Notes: generated by a model not told the origin, from the letters alone. A DNA stretch of 32,883 nucleotides from Gammaproteobacteria bacterium (GCA_020051015.1 JAGVJQ010000131.1:1-32883); one strand, 5' to 3'. Positions 15,897 through 24,885 are shown, counted from the stretch's first letter. Program-made: numbers and translations.

Positions 15897-17102
15897 ATGA
15901 GTTTACCGTTTCCAACTGAAGAAATGCTGGCGCATAGCCAGCATTTATCGAATATAATTCGTGATAAAATTAAAGCCTCTGGCCCTATTTCATTTGCTGA
16001 ATTTATGAATTTAGCTTTATATTATCCCGGTCTGGGTTATTACAGTGCTGGTGCACATAAACTGGGAAAAGAAGGTGATTTTATTACTGCTCCAGAATTA
16101 TCCCCACTTTTTTCATTTACCATCGCTAATTATATTGCGAGTGTTTTACCTTCTTTATCGGAAAAAAACCTATTCGAATTTGGTGCAGGTTCCGGCAAAA
16201 TGGCGGCGGCTATTTTACTACGGCTTGATGAGTTAAATAGTTTGCCTGATCATTACTATATCCTGGATTTAAGTGCCGATTTACGTGAACGGCAAGCTGC
16301 CACTATTGAAGCTTTATGTCCACAATTTATTGATCGCGTCATTTGGCTCGATAATTTACCTGATAAATTTACTGGTATGATACTAGCCAATGAAGTATTA
16401 GATGCCATGCCAGTCCATGTCTTTAATTGGCATGATAATGTTTTATATGAGCGTTATGTTGATTGGCAACATGATCAATTTTGGTGGGTTGATAAAATAC
16501 CTGAAACCATGGCATTACGTGCCTATTTGCAACCTTATATTTTTACCCTGTCACAACCTTATATCTCTGAAATTAATTTAGCCGCGAATGATTGGATTAA
16601 AACCTTGGGCGCCTGTTTACAAAGTGGCGAAGTATTATTAATTGATTACGGTTTTACTGATCCTGAATTTTATCATCCACAACGAAATATGGGCACGCTA
16701 ATGTGTCATTACCAACACCATGCTCATAGTGATCCTTTTCTATGGCCTGGTTTGCAAGATATCACCACCCACGTTAATTTCTCACAAATTGCCAATGCAG
16801 CCGTTGCAGCAGGTTTTACTGTTGAAGAATATGATTCACAAGCCAATTTTTTGATGAAATATGGCATTTTAGATATGGCACAACATGATGATTTGGTTGA
16901 TCAATATGAAGCTGCACAAGCGTTAAAACAATTGTTATTACCAACGGAAATGGGTGAATTGTTTAAAGTAATGCGGTTGAGGAAGCCTAATCTCAAACAA
17001 TCTTTACATAAAGCACAATCAACTGTACGACAGTATGCAAAAAATCAAAGCCTTGTTGCAGAGTTACATCGTATGCGCAAAGAAGATGATAAGCTTGATT
17101 AG
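15897..17102 (+). CDS. SAM-dependent methyltransferase, MidA/NDUFAF7 family
   Basis: 401 residues of the DUF185 (Methyltransf_28) family. Family marks are FAEFMNLALYYPGLGYYS at about 33-50, EGDFITAPELSPLF at about 59-72, the SAM-binding FEFGAGSG at 93-100 and ANEVLDAMPVHVF. The eukaryotic member methylates an arginine of complex I subunit NDUFS2; bacterial substrates are unsettled. No strong Shine-Dalgarno sequence precedes the ATG. The family often neighbours pterin genes in gammaproteobacteria, and here it lies between the pteridine reductase and the PTPS-like gene. Length is normal and intact. Confidence 0.88.
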   Translation: MSLPFPTEEMLAHSQHLSNIIRDKIKASGPISFAEFMNLALYYPGLGYYSAGAHKLGKEGDFITAPELSPLFSFTIANYIASVLPSLSEKNLFEFGAGSGKMAAAILLRLDELNSLPDHYYILDLSADLRERQAATIEALCPQFIDRVIWLDNLPDKFTGMILANEVLDAMPVHVFNWHDNVLYERYVDWQHDQFWWVDKIPETMALRAYLQPYIFTLSQPYISEINLAANDWIKTLGACLQSGEVLLIDYGFTDPEFYHPQRNMGTLMCHYQHHAHSDPFLWPGLQDITTHVNFSQIANAAVAAGFTVEEYDSQANFLMKYGILDMAQHDDLVDQYEAAQALKQLLLPTEMGELFKVMRLRKPNLKQSLHKAQSTVRQYAKNQSLVAELHRMRKEDDKLD

Positions 17103-17234
17103 TATGTTAAATAAATTTGTTTACCGCACTATTTAACCACGCTATCATGGCACTAACATGCACAGTACTGCGACTAATACATAATGTTTAAAAAACAAAC
17201 ACCGCTACACATAAACCTTGATGAGTAAATACCT

Positions 17235-17735
17235 ATGGGCTACATCACCACTATCGAATTACACAAAGAGAATATGAAATTTTCGTCCGGGCATTACACT
17301 ATTTTCTCAGCTGATCGACGGGAAAAACTGCATGGACACAATTTTTTTATTCATGCATCAATTACTACTGAAGCTGACGATAATGGTATTGCCTTTGATT
17401 ATGATATTTATAAAGAAAAATTACGCCAACTATGTAAAGGCTTGAGTGGCTATTTCTTATTACCTGCTAATTCACCATACCAAGCCATTGAATATAAAGA
17501 TGATTTTGTCATTGTGCATTTTGGCAAAGAACAAATCCCGTTTCCTAAAAATGATGTATTATTTTTGCCATTAAAGAATATTACGGTTGAAGAATTATCG
17601 GTCTGGTTTATTGACCAACTGACTGCCGATAAAAAAGAGGTGGAAACGTATAATATCCACCGCCTATTGGTTAAAGTTTACTCTGGCCCAGGCCAATGCG
17701 GCACTGCCGAGTGGATTAATCCAGCAAAGGTATAA
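17235..17735 (+). CDS. 6-pyruvoyltetrahydropterin synthase/QueD-fold protein lacking the usual Cys
   Basis: 166 residues with the T-fold features of PTPS/QueD: zinc histidines in FSSGHYT (His20) and LHGHNF (His33, His35), and a C-terminal VKVYSGPGQCGTAEW. In QueD and PTPS the catalytic Cys lies four residues before the HGH motif (C-x-x-L-HGH); here that place is Arg29 (REKLHGH). It is also longer than E. coli QueD. It is therefore unlikely to be a standard QueD or PTPS; it may be a pterin-modifying relative. The zinc site seems kept. Context with a PTR1-type reductase suggests a tetrahydropterin pathway. Confidence 0.8.
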   Translation: MGYITTIELHKENMKFSSGHYTIFSADRREKLHGHNFFIHASITTEADDNGIAFDYDIYKEKLRQLCKGLSGYFLLPANSPYQAIEYKDDFVIVHFGKEQIPFPKNDVLFLPLKNITVEELSVWFIDQLTADKKEVETYNIHRLLVKVYSGPGQCGTAEWINPAKV

Positions 17736-17838
17736 GAGTTTGCCGATATTTCGCTAGCCTGAAGATTAATAAGTATGGACAAATGGCCTCATATAAGGCA
17801 CAATCCCAGGTCATTTCCATTGTTTTGGATTACATAAC

Positions 17839-18288
17839 ATGGCTAATTTGCTCGTTTTACACGGACCTAATTTAAATTTGCTAGGCAATCGTGAGCCCCA
17901 ATTATACGGTCGCGCCAGCCTTGATTCGTTAAATCAACAATTGACTCATCAAGCACAGCAATTAGGTCATGTTTTAAGATGTGTGCAAAGCAATTCGGAA
18001 TCTCATTTAATTGACGTTATTCATCAAGCACAAACAAATGATGTTGATTTCATGATTATAAATCCCGCAGCGTATACCCATACCAGTATTGCATTACGAG
18101 ATGCGGTTGCCGCTGTTCATATTCCATTTATTGAAGTTCATATTACGAATATCTATGCTCGTGAGCCTTTCCGTCACCAATCATTTTTCTCTGATATCGC
18201 GGTTGGTGTTATTTCTGGATTAGGTACACGTGGCTATGAGTTTGCATTAACTGCTGCGAATCAATATCTCAGTGAACATACCCATTAA
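17839..18288 (+). CDS. aroQ: Type II 3-dehydroquinate dehydratase
   Basis: 149 residues, normal for the dodecameric type II enzyme. [20 protein letters not shown] (about 5-24) contains the catalytic Arg and Tyr loop; [26 protein letters not shown] and [14 protein letters not shown] (catalytic His) follow. It converts 3-dehydroquinate to 3-dehydroshikimate in the shikimate pathway. It lies 21 nt upstream of accB, the order aroQ-accB-accC known in Pseudomonas and relatives, so co-transcription is likely. Confidence 0.95.
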   Translation: MANLLVLHGPNLNLLGNREPQLYGRASLDSLNQQLTHQAQQLGHVLRCVQSNSESHLIDVIHQAQTNDVDFMIINPAAYTHTSIALRDAVAAVHIPFIEVHITNIYAREPFRHQSFFSDIAVGVISGLGTRGYEFALTAANQYLSEHTH

Positions 18289-18309
18289 TTTAGAGGAGCA
18301 TGATTTCTC

Positions 18310-18783
18310 ATGGATCTAGCTAAAGTCCGTTCATTAATTAAAATGTTAGATGGCACTGATGTTGCCGAAATTGAAATTACCGAAGGTGAGGAAAAAGTCC
18401 GTATTGCACGACAAACCAATCATGTAGCAGTAGCCACCGCTGCATCACCATCACCCATTGTTTATCATGCGCCGGCTGCTGCACCTGCGGCGCCAGTTGC
18501 TTCAGAACATCCAGCTCCCAAAGAAAGCAAGGCGGAGGAAACCATCAAAGGTCATGCCATGAAGTCACCTATGGTGGGTACCGTTTATTTATCTCCCTCT
18601 CCCGATGCTGAACCATTTGTCCGTACAGGCCAACGTGTAGAAGCCGGTGATATTGTTTGCATCGTCGAAGCCATGAAAATGTTTAACCAAATTGAAGCCG
18701 ATGTTTCCGGTACCATTTCCGGTCGTTTAGTTGAAAACGGTCAACCGGTTGAGTATGGTCAAACACTCTTCATTATTGAGTAA
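18310..18783 (+). CDS. accB: Biotin carboxyl carrier protein of acetyl-CoA carboxylase
   Basis: 157 residues. An N-terminal helical region (1-38), an Ala/Pro-rich linker (about 40-75) and a C-terminal biotinyl domain with EAMKM, whose Lys123 is the biotinylation site. It carries carboxybiotin between AccC and the AccAD transferase in the first step of fatty acid synthesis. GAGGAG at 18293-18298 is 11 nt before the ATG. An out-of-frame ATG at 18300 opens a 7-codon frame ending at 18323 that overlaps the accB start; its meaning is unknown. Confidence 0.96.
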   Translation: MDLAKVRSLIKMLDGTDVAEIEITEGEEKVRIARQTNHVAVATAASPSPIVYHAPAAAPAAPVASEHPAPKESKAEETIKGHAMKSPMVGTVYLSPSPDAEPFVRTGQRVEAGDIVCIVEAMKMFNQIEADVSGTISGRLVENGQPVEYGQTLFIIE

Positions 18784-18801
18784 TTTGCATTAAAACAAAA
18801 G

Positions 18802-18858
18802 GGTCTGTTTACAATTCGCCAGGCTTTGTGCCCAGCATAGTAGAATTGTAAGCAGACC
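18802..18858. repeat. Inverted repeat between accB and accC
   Basis: Arms 18802-18817 and 18843-18858 pair over 16 positions (GGTCTGTTTACAATTC with GAATTGTAAGCAGACC; one T-G wobble) around a 25-nt loop. No T run follows, so it should not be a strong terminator. It separates two normally coupled genes and has a half-copy upstream of fumC (5305-5322), which suggests a dispersed element. Confidence 0.8.
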
Positions 18859-18879
18859 TAACAAATAAGGGATGATCCT

Positions 18880-20238
18880 ATGCCCAAACTGGTCGAAAAA
18901 ATTGTCATTGCCAATCGCGGCGAAATTGCATTACGTATTATGCGCGCTTGTCGCGAATTAGGTATTAAAACGGTTGCTGTTCACTCTACAGCCGATCGTA
19001 ATTTAATGCATGTAAAGTTAGCCGATGAATCTGTTTGTATTGGTCCATCTGCATCTAAAGACAGTTATTTGAATATTCCTGCCATCATCAGCGCTGCAGA
19101 AATTACTGACGCTGTTGCCATTCATCCGGGATATGGTTTTCTAGCAGAAAACGCTGATTTTTCTGAACGTGTACAAGAAAGTGGTTTTACTTTTATTGGT
19201 CCATCACCAGAAAATATTCGTTTAATGGGCGACAAAGTATCCGCTATTAAAGCCATGAAAGAAGCTGGCGTACCATGTGTACCAGGTTCTGATGGTCCAC
19301 TCGGTGAAGACGATAATGAAAACATGAGACTGGCACGTAAAGTTATTGGTTATCCCGTTATTATCAAGGCAGCTGCCGGTGGCGGTGGCCGCGGTATGCG
19401 TGTGGTTTATAGCGAAGGCAGTTTATTAGGTGCTATCAATATGGCCCGTAATGAAGCACAAGCTGCATTTGGTAATAACAAAGTTTATATGGAAAAATTC
19501 CTAGAAAATCCACGCCATATTGAGATTCAAGTATTAGGTGACGGCAAAGGTGGCGCGATTCACTTGGGTGAACGTGATTGCTCAATGCAACGTCGCCATC
19601 AAAAAGTGATTGAAGAAGCACCTGCACCAGGTATCACCGATAAAGAACGCCAACATATTGGCAAACGTTGTGTGCAAGCCTGTAAAGAATTGAAATACCG
19701 CGGTGCTGGTACATTTGAATTTTTGTACCAAGATGGTCAATTTTATTTTATTGAAATGAATACTCGTATTCAGGTTGAACATCCAGTGACCGAAATGATT
19801 ACCGGTGTCGATATTGTCAAAGAACAAATCCGCATTGCTAGTGGTTTTGGCTTAAGTTACAAACAATCAGATATCGAATTCAAAGGCCATGCGATTGAAT
19901 GCCGTATTAATGCTGAAGATCCTGTTAAGTTTACCCCTTCGCCTGGTAAAATTGTTTATTATCATTCACCGGGTGGTAGCGGTGTGCGAGTTGAATCTCA
20001 TGTTTACAGTGGTTACGACGTGCCACCATTTTATGATTCAATGATTGCAAAATTGATTACATATGGCGATAGTCGCGCGGTTGCCGTAGCACGTATGCGC
20101 AATGCGCTCGACGAAATCATTGTCGATGGTATTAAAACGAATATTCCTTTGCACCAAGATATTATGAATGATGGCAACTTTATTAAAGGTGGTACTAATA
20201 TTCATTATCTTGAGAAAAAAATGGAATTAAAGGAGTAA
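18880..20238 (+). CDS. accC: Biotin carboxylase subunit of acetyl-CoA carboxylase
   Basis: 452 residues, an ATP-grasp enzyme that carboxylates the biotin of AccB. The N-terminal domain starts [34 protein letters not shown], the glycine-rich lid [11 protein letters not shown] (about 165-175), the [21 protein letters not shown] segment and the [18 protein letters not shown] active-site segment are present, with the C-terminal carboxylase domain intact. AAGGG is 8 nt before the ATG. It follows accB after a 96-nt gap containing the inverted repeat and is followed closely by prmA. Confidence 0.97.
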   Translation: MPKLVEKIVIANRGEIALRIMRACRELGIKTVAVHSTADRNLMHVKLADESVCIGPSASKDSYLNIPAIISAAEITDAVAIHPGYGFLAENADFSERVQESGFTFIGPSPENIRLMGDKVSAIKAMKEAGVPCVPGSDGPLGEDDNENMRLARKVIGYPVIIKAAAGGGGRGMRVVYSEGSLLGAINMARNEAQAAFGNNKVYMEKFLENPRHIEIQVLGDGKGGAIHLGERDCSMQRRHQKVIEEAPAPGITDKERQHIGKRCVQACKELKYRGAGTFEFLYQDGQFYFIEMNTRIQVEHPVTEMITGVDIVKEQIRIASGFGLSYKQSDIEFKGHAIECRINAEDPVKFTPSPGKIVYYHSPGGSGVRVESHVYSGYDVPPFYDSMIAKLITYGDSRAVAVARMRNALDEIIVDGIKTNIPLHQDIMNDGNFIKGGTNIHYLEKKMELKE

Positions 20239-20244
20239 TTGCCA

Positions 20245-21123
20245 ATGAATTTTTGGCAAGTTACCATTAAAGCAGATGTTGCTGTTGTTGATGAAATAAC
20301 AGATTATTTATTTGATTTGGGGGCCGTCTCGGTAACATTCACTGATGCCGGCGATACCCCTATTTTTGAACCTCCCACAGCAAGTGATATCTTGTGGGAG
20401 GAAAATTATATAACCGCTTTGTTTGAAGAATCAGTTGATGCTGAATCAATTTTATTAGCATTAACACAAAAATATCCTAATACTTTAGCTGATTGCCGAT
20501 TAGAGCAAATTGCTGAACAAGCATGGGAACGTACTTGTCTTGATCAGTTCCAACCGATGCAATTTGGTGACCGATTATGGATTTGTCCTTCCTGGGCAAC
20601 CCCACCCGATCCGTTAGCTGTAAATATTGCGCTTGATCCAGGTTTAGCATTTGGCACGGGTACCCACCCTACTACTGCATTATGTTTAGAATGGCTTGAT
20701 GGTCACCCGCCTCTCAATAAAACAGTGATTGATTATGGCTGCGGTTCTGGTATTTTAGCCATTGCAGCAGCTAAGTTAGGTGCAACATCTGTTTGGGCCG
20801 TCGACAATCATGATCAAGCATTAATTGCTACGCAAGATAATGCGCGGCAAAATCATATTTCAGCGATGCAATTACAAATAGTCTCTCCTGTTGATTTGCC
20901 TGTGCTTACTGTTGATGTGCTAATTGCTAATATCTTGGCTTTACCATTAATTGAATTGGCACCCAAATTAGCTTCTTACGTTAAAGTGGATGGATATATT
21001 GTTTTATCAGGTATTTTAGCTGATCAAGCACAAAAAATTATTGATACTTACTCTACCTATATGCGTATCGAAGAAATTCATCAACGCGAAGAGTGGATAC
21101 GAATTGTCGGTGTAAGAATTTAA
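20245..21123 (+). CDS. prmA: Ribosomal protein L11 methyltransferase
   Basis: 292 residues. An N-terminal L11-binding domain (about 1-95) precedes the SAM methyltransferase domain, which carries ALDPGLAFGTGTHPTTALCLEWL, motif I DYGCGSGILAIAA and NILALPLIELAP. It trimethylates several positions of ribosomal protein L11. The ATG at 20245 is chosen; a TTG at 20239 directly after the accC stop is closer to GGAG (20231-20234) and would add two residues. It ends the aroQ-accB-accC-prmA operon and is followed by a hairpin. Confidence 0.94.
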   Translation: MNFWQVTIKADVAVVDEITDYLFDLGAVSVTFTDAGDTPIFEPPTASDILWEENYITALFEESVDAESILLALTQKYPNTLADCRLEQIAEQAWERTCLDQFQPMQFGDRLWICPSWATPPDPLAVNIALDPGLAFGTGTHPTTALCLEWLDGHPPLNKTVIDYGCGSGILAIAAAKLGATSVWAVDNHDQALIATQDNARQNHISAMQLQIVSPVDLPVLTVDVLIANILALPLIELAPKLASYVKVDGYIVLSGILADQAQKIIDTYSTYMRIEEIHQREEWIRIVGVRI

Positions 21124-21127
21124 TCTT

Positions 21128-21171
21128 GTAATGAGGGATCAAAACTCTATGATAGCTCGATCCCTCATTAC
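21128..21171. repeat. Hairpin after prmA
   Basis: A perfect 13-bp stem GTAATGAGGGATC/GATCCCTCATTAC (21128-21140/21159-21171) with an 18-nt loop, 4 nt after the prmA stop. No T tract follows, so termination would be weak or need Rho. GATCCCT also ends the repeat at 24765-24881. The rest of the gap to 21312 shows nothing recognisable. Confidence 0.7.
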
Positions 21172-21312
21172 GCATGCCAGCACTATTGGAATTCAGTGCG
21201 TTATTATAGTGTAAGGGGTATAAGAATTCGTGCGTGCTTTAATGAGAGCTACTTCTTACTAAAAAACCTTCCGATTTATCATGAGCCATTTTATTCACAC
21301 ATACTAATTATT

Positions 21313-22002
21313 TTAAATCGGGCAATTCCTAGCAAAAACTCGCAACATGGCATTACCATGTCGAACAAATTGATAAGGCACTTCTCGCACCTCAACACCA
21401 TAATCTTTCATTTGTAATTCGGCGATAATAGGTCCAAGATGGGGTGAAATTTGGCCGCTGCGATCGAGTAAGGGATAAATGCGAACTTCTTTTGCGACAC
21501 GACACATTTCATGAATAGAATCCATTTGGAAAATTAAATCATTGGCATAAGGCCCATCAAATATAAAGTTGGCACAAAGTGCTAATGAAAATTGGAAATC
21601 ATCGAAATGTAAATTAGGCAAGGCATCGGCAGTATAACGTTTTTCTTTTAAACCACGCTCGTAATCATGACAAAAAATCTCCGCCATGGCACGTTGTTGA
21701 CGTTCTAATTCGGATGGATTGGAAAACTCTTCGCCCCAATGGAATCGATCAGGATTAGATTTAATTTGTTCGCTTAGATTATTAATTAAATTATTAGTAA
21801 CGATATCGATCATATCAGGTGAGGTTGCATACAATGGATCGGAAGATACTACTTTATAACCCTGCCGTTTCATCTCAACATTAAAGCTAGACGGACCCGC
21901 TGCCACGTCCAAGATTGGATGGCAAAATTCTTCGCTTGTTAAATCAAACATTAAAACATAATTTTTTAATGAATGGCTCCAACTCCAACCGGTTTGCAAC
22001 AT
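21313..22002 (-). CDS. SAM-dependent methyltransferase-like protein
   Basis: 229 residues. Motif I of class I methyltransferases is visible as ILDVAAGPSSF (30-40), followed by YKVVSSDPLY with the acidic ribose-binding position. Later FSLALCANFIFDGP and VRIYPLLDRSGQISPHL fit the motif IV-VI region. The substrate is not identifiable. AAGGAA lies about 5 nt before the ATG at 22002. It is convergent with prmA, and downstream of ruvB across a 300-nt repeat-filled gap, so probably separately transcribed. Confidence 0.72.
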   Translation of the reverse strand: MLQTGWSWSHSLKNYVLMFDLTSEEFCHPILDVAAGPSSFNVEMKRQGYKVVSSDPLYATSPDMIDIVTNNLINNLSEQIKSNPDRFHWGEEFSNPSELERQQRAMAEIFCHDYERGLKEKRYTADALPNLHFDDFQFSLALCANFIFDGPYANDLIFQMDSIHEMCRVAKEVRIYPLLDRSGQISPHLGPIIAELQMKDYGVEVREVPYQFVRHGNAMLRVFARNCPI

Positions 22003-22081
22003 AATGGTTCCTTTTACAAGTGCAATCTAAAATACAACACAGAAATAATACTGAAAGAAGGTCAATTAAGTAGCCCCTCTC

Positions 22082-22296
22082 CCCCAATCCCCATGCACAT
22101 CAAGCTAAGTCCTGCTAACCTCCAAAAACCCCTCTCCCCAGCCCTCTCCCGCACAGCTTCAACATTATAATAAAATAGCAAAATCCAGCGCATAGCTGCG
22201 GGGAGAGGGAGCTGTCCGTGCAAACTTTGACCTATGTGCGCTTAACTTGACACGCATACCCCTAACTCCTCCCCGCACTTCGTGGAAAAGGGGAGC
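22082..22296. repeat. Dispersed repeat, copy 2 (CCCTCTCC type), with nested inverted arms
   Basis: Shares 22128-22166 with 15570-15608 (39 nt, one mismatch) and an imperfect block from 22193. CTCTCCCGCACAGCT pairs imperfectly with AGCTGCGGGGAGAGGG. An outer pair of arms, near 22092-22110 (CACATCAAGCTAAGTCC) and near 22238-22256 (GCGCTTAACTTGACACGC), adds a second level that copy 1 lacks. It fills the gap between ruvB and the methyltransferase-like gene and has no coding potential. Confidence 0.82.
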
Positions 22297-22303
22297 TTTA
22301 ATG

Positions 22304-23344
22304 CTACTCTATTAATTGTAACTGGTTTATGGCAAATTTGTGCTCAGGCGGTGTTAAACCGAAGTGTAAATAGGTATGCCGGGTTGCCATACGTCCGCGA
22401 GCAGTGCGCATAATAAACCCTTGTTGGATTAAATAAGGCTCAATAACGTCTTCTATAGTGCCTCGTTCCTCACCAATAGCAGCCGCCAGACTATCGACGC
22501 CGACTGGGCCTCCATCAAATTTTTCAATTAACGTGCTTAATAAACGTCGATCCATGGTATCGAAGCCACAGGCATCAACATTAAGCATATTCAGGGCGGC
22601 AGAAGCTAATTCGGCTGAAATAATACCATCCCCCTTCACTTGAGCAAAATCACGTACTCGACGTAATAGTCGATTGGCAATTCGAGGTGTGCCACGAGCT
22701 CGCTTGGCAATTTCCTCTGCCCCCATAGGATCAGCCATAACATTTAAAATAGTTGCTGAACGCGCCACGATCTTGGTTAAATCTGCAATATTATAAAACT
22801 CAAGCCGTTGAATAATACCAAATCGATCGCGTAAAGGTGACGTTAATAAACCTGCCCGGGTGGTCGCGCCGACTAATGTAAAGGGCGGTAAATCAAGCTT
22901 AATTGAGCGTGCCGCAGGCCCTTCCCCAATCATAAGATCGAGTTGATAATCTTCCATTGCAGGATACAATACTTCTTCAACGACGGGACTCAAACGGTGA
23001 ATTTCATCAATAAATAACACATCATTAGGCTCAAGATTCGTTAGAATTGCAGCTAAATCCCCAGCTTTTTCTAATACGGGCCCTGAAGTTTGTTTTAAAT
23101 TAACACCCATTTCATTAGCAATAATAGCTGCTAAAGTAGTTTTACCTAAGCCAGGCGGGCCAAAAATTAATACATGATCTAATGCTTCAGCTCTTCCACG
23201 GGCAGCATCGATAAAAATGCTCATTTGTTCGCGTGCAGCTGGTTGACCTATATAATCGGCCAATTGACGAGGGCGAATGGCTCGATCAACCGCATCATCA
23301 TCTTGGCGATTATGCGCACTAATTAAACGATCTGCTTCTAGCAT
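22304..23344 (-). CDS. ruvB: Holliday junction branch migration DNA helicase RuvB
   Basis: 346 residues, an AAA+ motor that with RuvA moves Holliday junctions. Walker A is GPPGLGKTT at 62-70 and Walker B is LFIDEIHR at 110-117. [19 protein letters not shown] contains sensor 1 and the arginine finger region, and a winged-helix C-terminus ([13 protein letters not shown]) closes it. GGAGA lies 7 nt before the ATG. It is last of the ruvC-ruvA-ruvB order, separated from ruvA by a 152-nt inverted-repeat element. Confidence 0.97.
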   Translation of the reverse strand: MLEADRLISAHNRQDDDAVDRAIRPRQLADYIGQPAAREQMSIFIDAARGRAEALDHVLIFGPPGLGKTTLAAIIANEMGVNLKQTSGPVLEKAGDLAAILTNLEPNDVLFIDEIHRLSPVVEEVLYPAMEDYQLDLMIGEGPAARSIKLDLPPFTLVGATTRAGLLTSPLRDRFGIIQRLEFYNIADLTKIVARSATILNVMADPMGAEEIAKRARGTPRIANRLLRRVRDFAQVKGDGIISAELASAALNMLNVDACGFDTMDRRLLSTLIEKFDGGPVGVDSLAAAIGEERGTIEDVIEPYLIQQGFIMRTARGRMATRHTYLHFGLTPPEHKFAINQLQLIE

Positions 23345-23379
23345 GAAACACTCTCCAAAGCATATTAAATCTCATTACA

Positions 23380-23531
23380 GATCTTTCGTAGGGGCGTATT
23401 GCATACGCCCATTTATCAAATGGCATATACCATACATATTGCACGATATTTCCAATATTACTATCCCTAGATTTTAACTAGATTAGTTATTTGGTTAGAT
23501 GGGCGTATGCAATACGCCCCTACGAAAGATC
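23380..23531. repeat. 152-nt MITE-like element with perfect 33-bp terminal inverted repeats
   Basis: Arms 23380-23412 and 23499-23531 are exact reverse complements. Each arm contains its own small palindrome (GGGCGTAT-TGC-ATACGCCC), so the element can fold as one long hairpin or two short ones. The AT-rich centre has no ORF. It fills the ruvA-ruvB gap. No obvious target duplication was found at its edges. Confidence 0.93.
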
Positions 23532-23537
23532 GCTCCA

Positions 23538-24158
23538 TTAAGTCGTTGCCAATAATTTTAATGCTGAACGAATCATATTTTCACAACCTGCATCCGGTGT
23601 CAAACCTGTTTTTGCAACAGCCCGTGACGCCTCTTGAGGTTTATACCCTAAGGCAACTAACGCATTAATGGCTTCTTGTACTGGGCCTGAATTATTTGTT
23701 GCTAATGGAAGTGGTGCTGTTTTAGAAGGCGAAAAATCAAGTGTTGACTCGTACCAATCACTTAATCGATCACGCATTTCAATGACTAATCTTTCAGCTG
23801 TTTTTTTGCCAATGCCCGGTAAACGCACTAAAGCTGCTGTATCATTATTTAATACCGTTTGCACAAACATATCGGGTTCAATACTGGATAATACTGCTAA
23901 TGCAAGTTTTGGGCCTACGCCATTCACTTTAATTAAACTACGAAATAATTTCCGTTCGGATGAGGTAAGGAAACCATAAAGTTGATGTGCATCTTCGCGA
24001 ATGGATAAATGAGTTAATAATTCGACCGCTTCCCCTATGTCGGGCAATCGATAAAAGGTGCTCATCGGTACTGTTACTTCATAACCCACACCTGAAACAT
24101 CAAGGACTAATTCCGGGGGAGATTTTTCTAGTAACATTCCACGCAATTGGCTGATCAT
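23538..24158 (-). CDS. ruvA: Holliday junction branch migration protein RuvA
   Basis: 206 residues. The N-terminal OB fold begins MISQLRGMLLEKSPPELVLD. Two helix-hairpin-helix motifs follow (LIKVNGVGPKLALAVLS and LVRLPGIGKKTAERLV), then a flexible linker and the C-terminal RuvB-binding domain (EAINALVALGYKPQEASRAV). It binds four-way junctions and loads RuvB. The ATG at 24158 has AAGGAA 6 nt upstream and matches the family N-terminus; the frame's extension to 24206 is not supported. A hairpin repeat separates it from ruvC. Confidence 0.96.
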   Translation of the reverse strand: MISQLRGMLLEKSPPELVLDVSGVGYEVTVPMSTFYRLPDIGEAVELLTHLSIREDAHQLYGFLTSSERKLFRSLIKVNGVGPKLALAVLSSIEPDMFVQTVLNNDTAALVRLPGIGKKTAERLVIEMRDRLSDWYESTLDFSPSKTAPLPLATNNSGPVQEAINALVALGYKPQEASRAVAKTGLTPDAGCENMIRSALKLLATT

Positions 24159-24217
24159 AATGTCTTCCTTTAATACATTTTGTATTTTATGCTGTGCATT
24201 CGTCATTATCCAGCAGC

Positions 24218-24254
24218 GGTGGATTACGCGCCTGGAGGCGCTAATCCACCCTAC
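24218..24254. repeat. Short hairpin repeat of the GTAGGGTGGATTA family, ending in the ruvC stop codon
   Basis: Stem GGTGGATTACGCGCC/GGCGCTAATCCACC with loop TGGA; read on the minus strand it begins GTAGGGTGGATTAGCGCC. The TAG at 24253-24251 is the ruvC stop. A close relative lies at 32792-32828, and the lead-in ATTATCCAGCAG is shared with 32859 onward. Confidence 0.85.
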
Positions 24255-24727
24255 TTATATATTTTCACATGATTAGCATGGCATAACGCAATGGCTAATG
24301 CATCTGCCGCATCGGCTTGTGGAAAACCACTTAGCTCCAATAATACACGCACCATATGTTGTACTTGTACTTTTTGCGCTGCACCATAACCTACAACCGA
24401 TTGTTTTACCAATCGTGGTGTATATTCTGCAATAACAAGATCCGATAGTGCTAATGCGGTTAATGCTGCTCCTCGAGCTTGTCCTAACTTAATCGCGCTA
24501 TTAGGGTTTTTATGCATAAAAACCTGTTCAACTGCAGCATGAGTAGGATGATATTGCTCAATGACCTGCCTAATACCGGTAAATATTTGTTTAAGTCGAA
24601 CAGGATGGTCAACTTTATCTACTCGAATACAACCACTAGCGACATAATAAGGTTTATTGTGGCGTATTTGAATCACACCATAACCGGTTACTTGCGAACC
24701 TGGATCTATCCCTAATATGGTGCTCAA
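24251..24727 (-). CDS. ruvC: Crossover junction endodeoxyribonuclease RuvC
   Basis: 158 residues; resolves Holliday junctions. Catalytic acids are Asp8 (LGIDPGS), Glu67 (AAVEQVF) and Asp139/Asp142 (QADAADALAIAL). The start is a TTG at 24727, which places the family N-terminus after a strong AAGGGG 6 nt upstream; the open frame continues to 24796 only through repeat sequence. The C-terminus is somewhat shorter than the 173-residue E. coli enzyme, and its TAG stop is the edge of the adjacent repeat, so the tail may have been trimmed. Confidence 0.94.
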   Translation of the reverse strand: MSTILGIDPGSQVTGYGVIQIRHNKPYYVASGCIRVDKVDHPVRLKQIFTGIRQVIEQYHPTHAAVEQVFMHKNPNSAIKLGQARGAALTALALSDLVIAEYTPRLVKQSVVGYGAAQKVQVQHMVRVLLELSGFPQADAADALAIALCHANHVKIYK

Positions 24728-24764
24728 ATCCTTCCCCTTGTAAGAACATATCACTCTATACCAT

Positions 24765-24881
24765 GTAGCCCGTATTAGCGCGGCTGGAACATACAAAAGA
24801 GATATTACTCGTTATGTGTAAGATATAAAAAATGCTATCGCGCGTAATACGGGATCGGTGGTTATTTATAGCGCGATCCCT
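24765..24881. repeat. Composite inverted repeat between yebC and ruvC
   Basis: GTAGCCCGTATTAGCGCG (24765-24782) is inversely matched by CGCGCGTAATACGGG (24839-24853), and GGGATCG (from 24851) by CGATCCC near 24873-24879. Two overlapping palindromes therefore share a border. It ends 4 nt before the yebC stop and belongs to the same general CCCG-ATTA-GCGC class as 25688-25777 and 27598-27828. Confidence 0.72.
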
Positions 24882-24885
24882 ACAT

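Noticed and set aside
21196..21417. Possible small ORF after prmA
   Set aside because: It runs through an intergenic gap and into the 3' end of the opposite-strand methyltransferase-like gene, with no ribosome-binding site or family match.
24728..24796. N-terminal extension of RuvC (23 extra residues)
   Set aside because: The extra stretch is encoded by intergenic repeat sequence, and the TTG at 24727 has a strong Shine-Dalgarno sequence and the family N-terminus.
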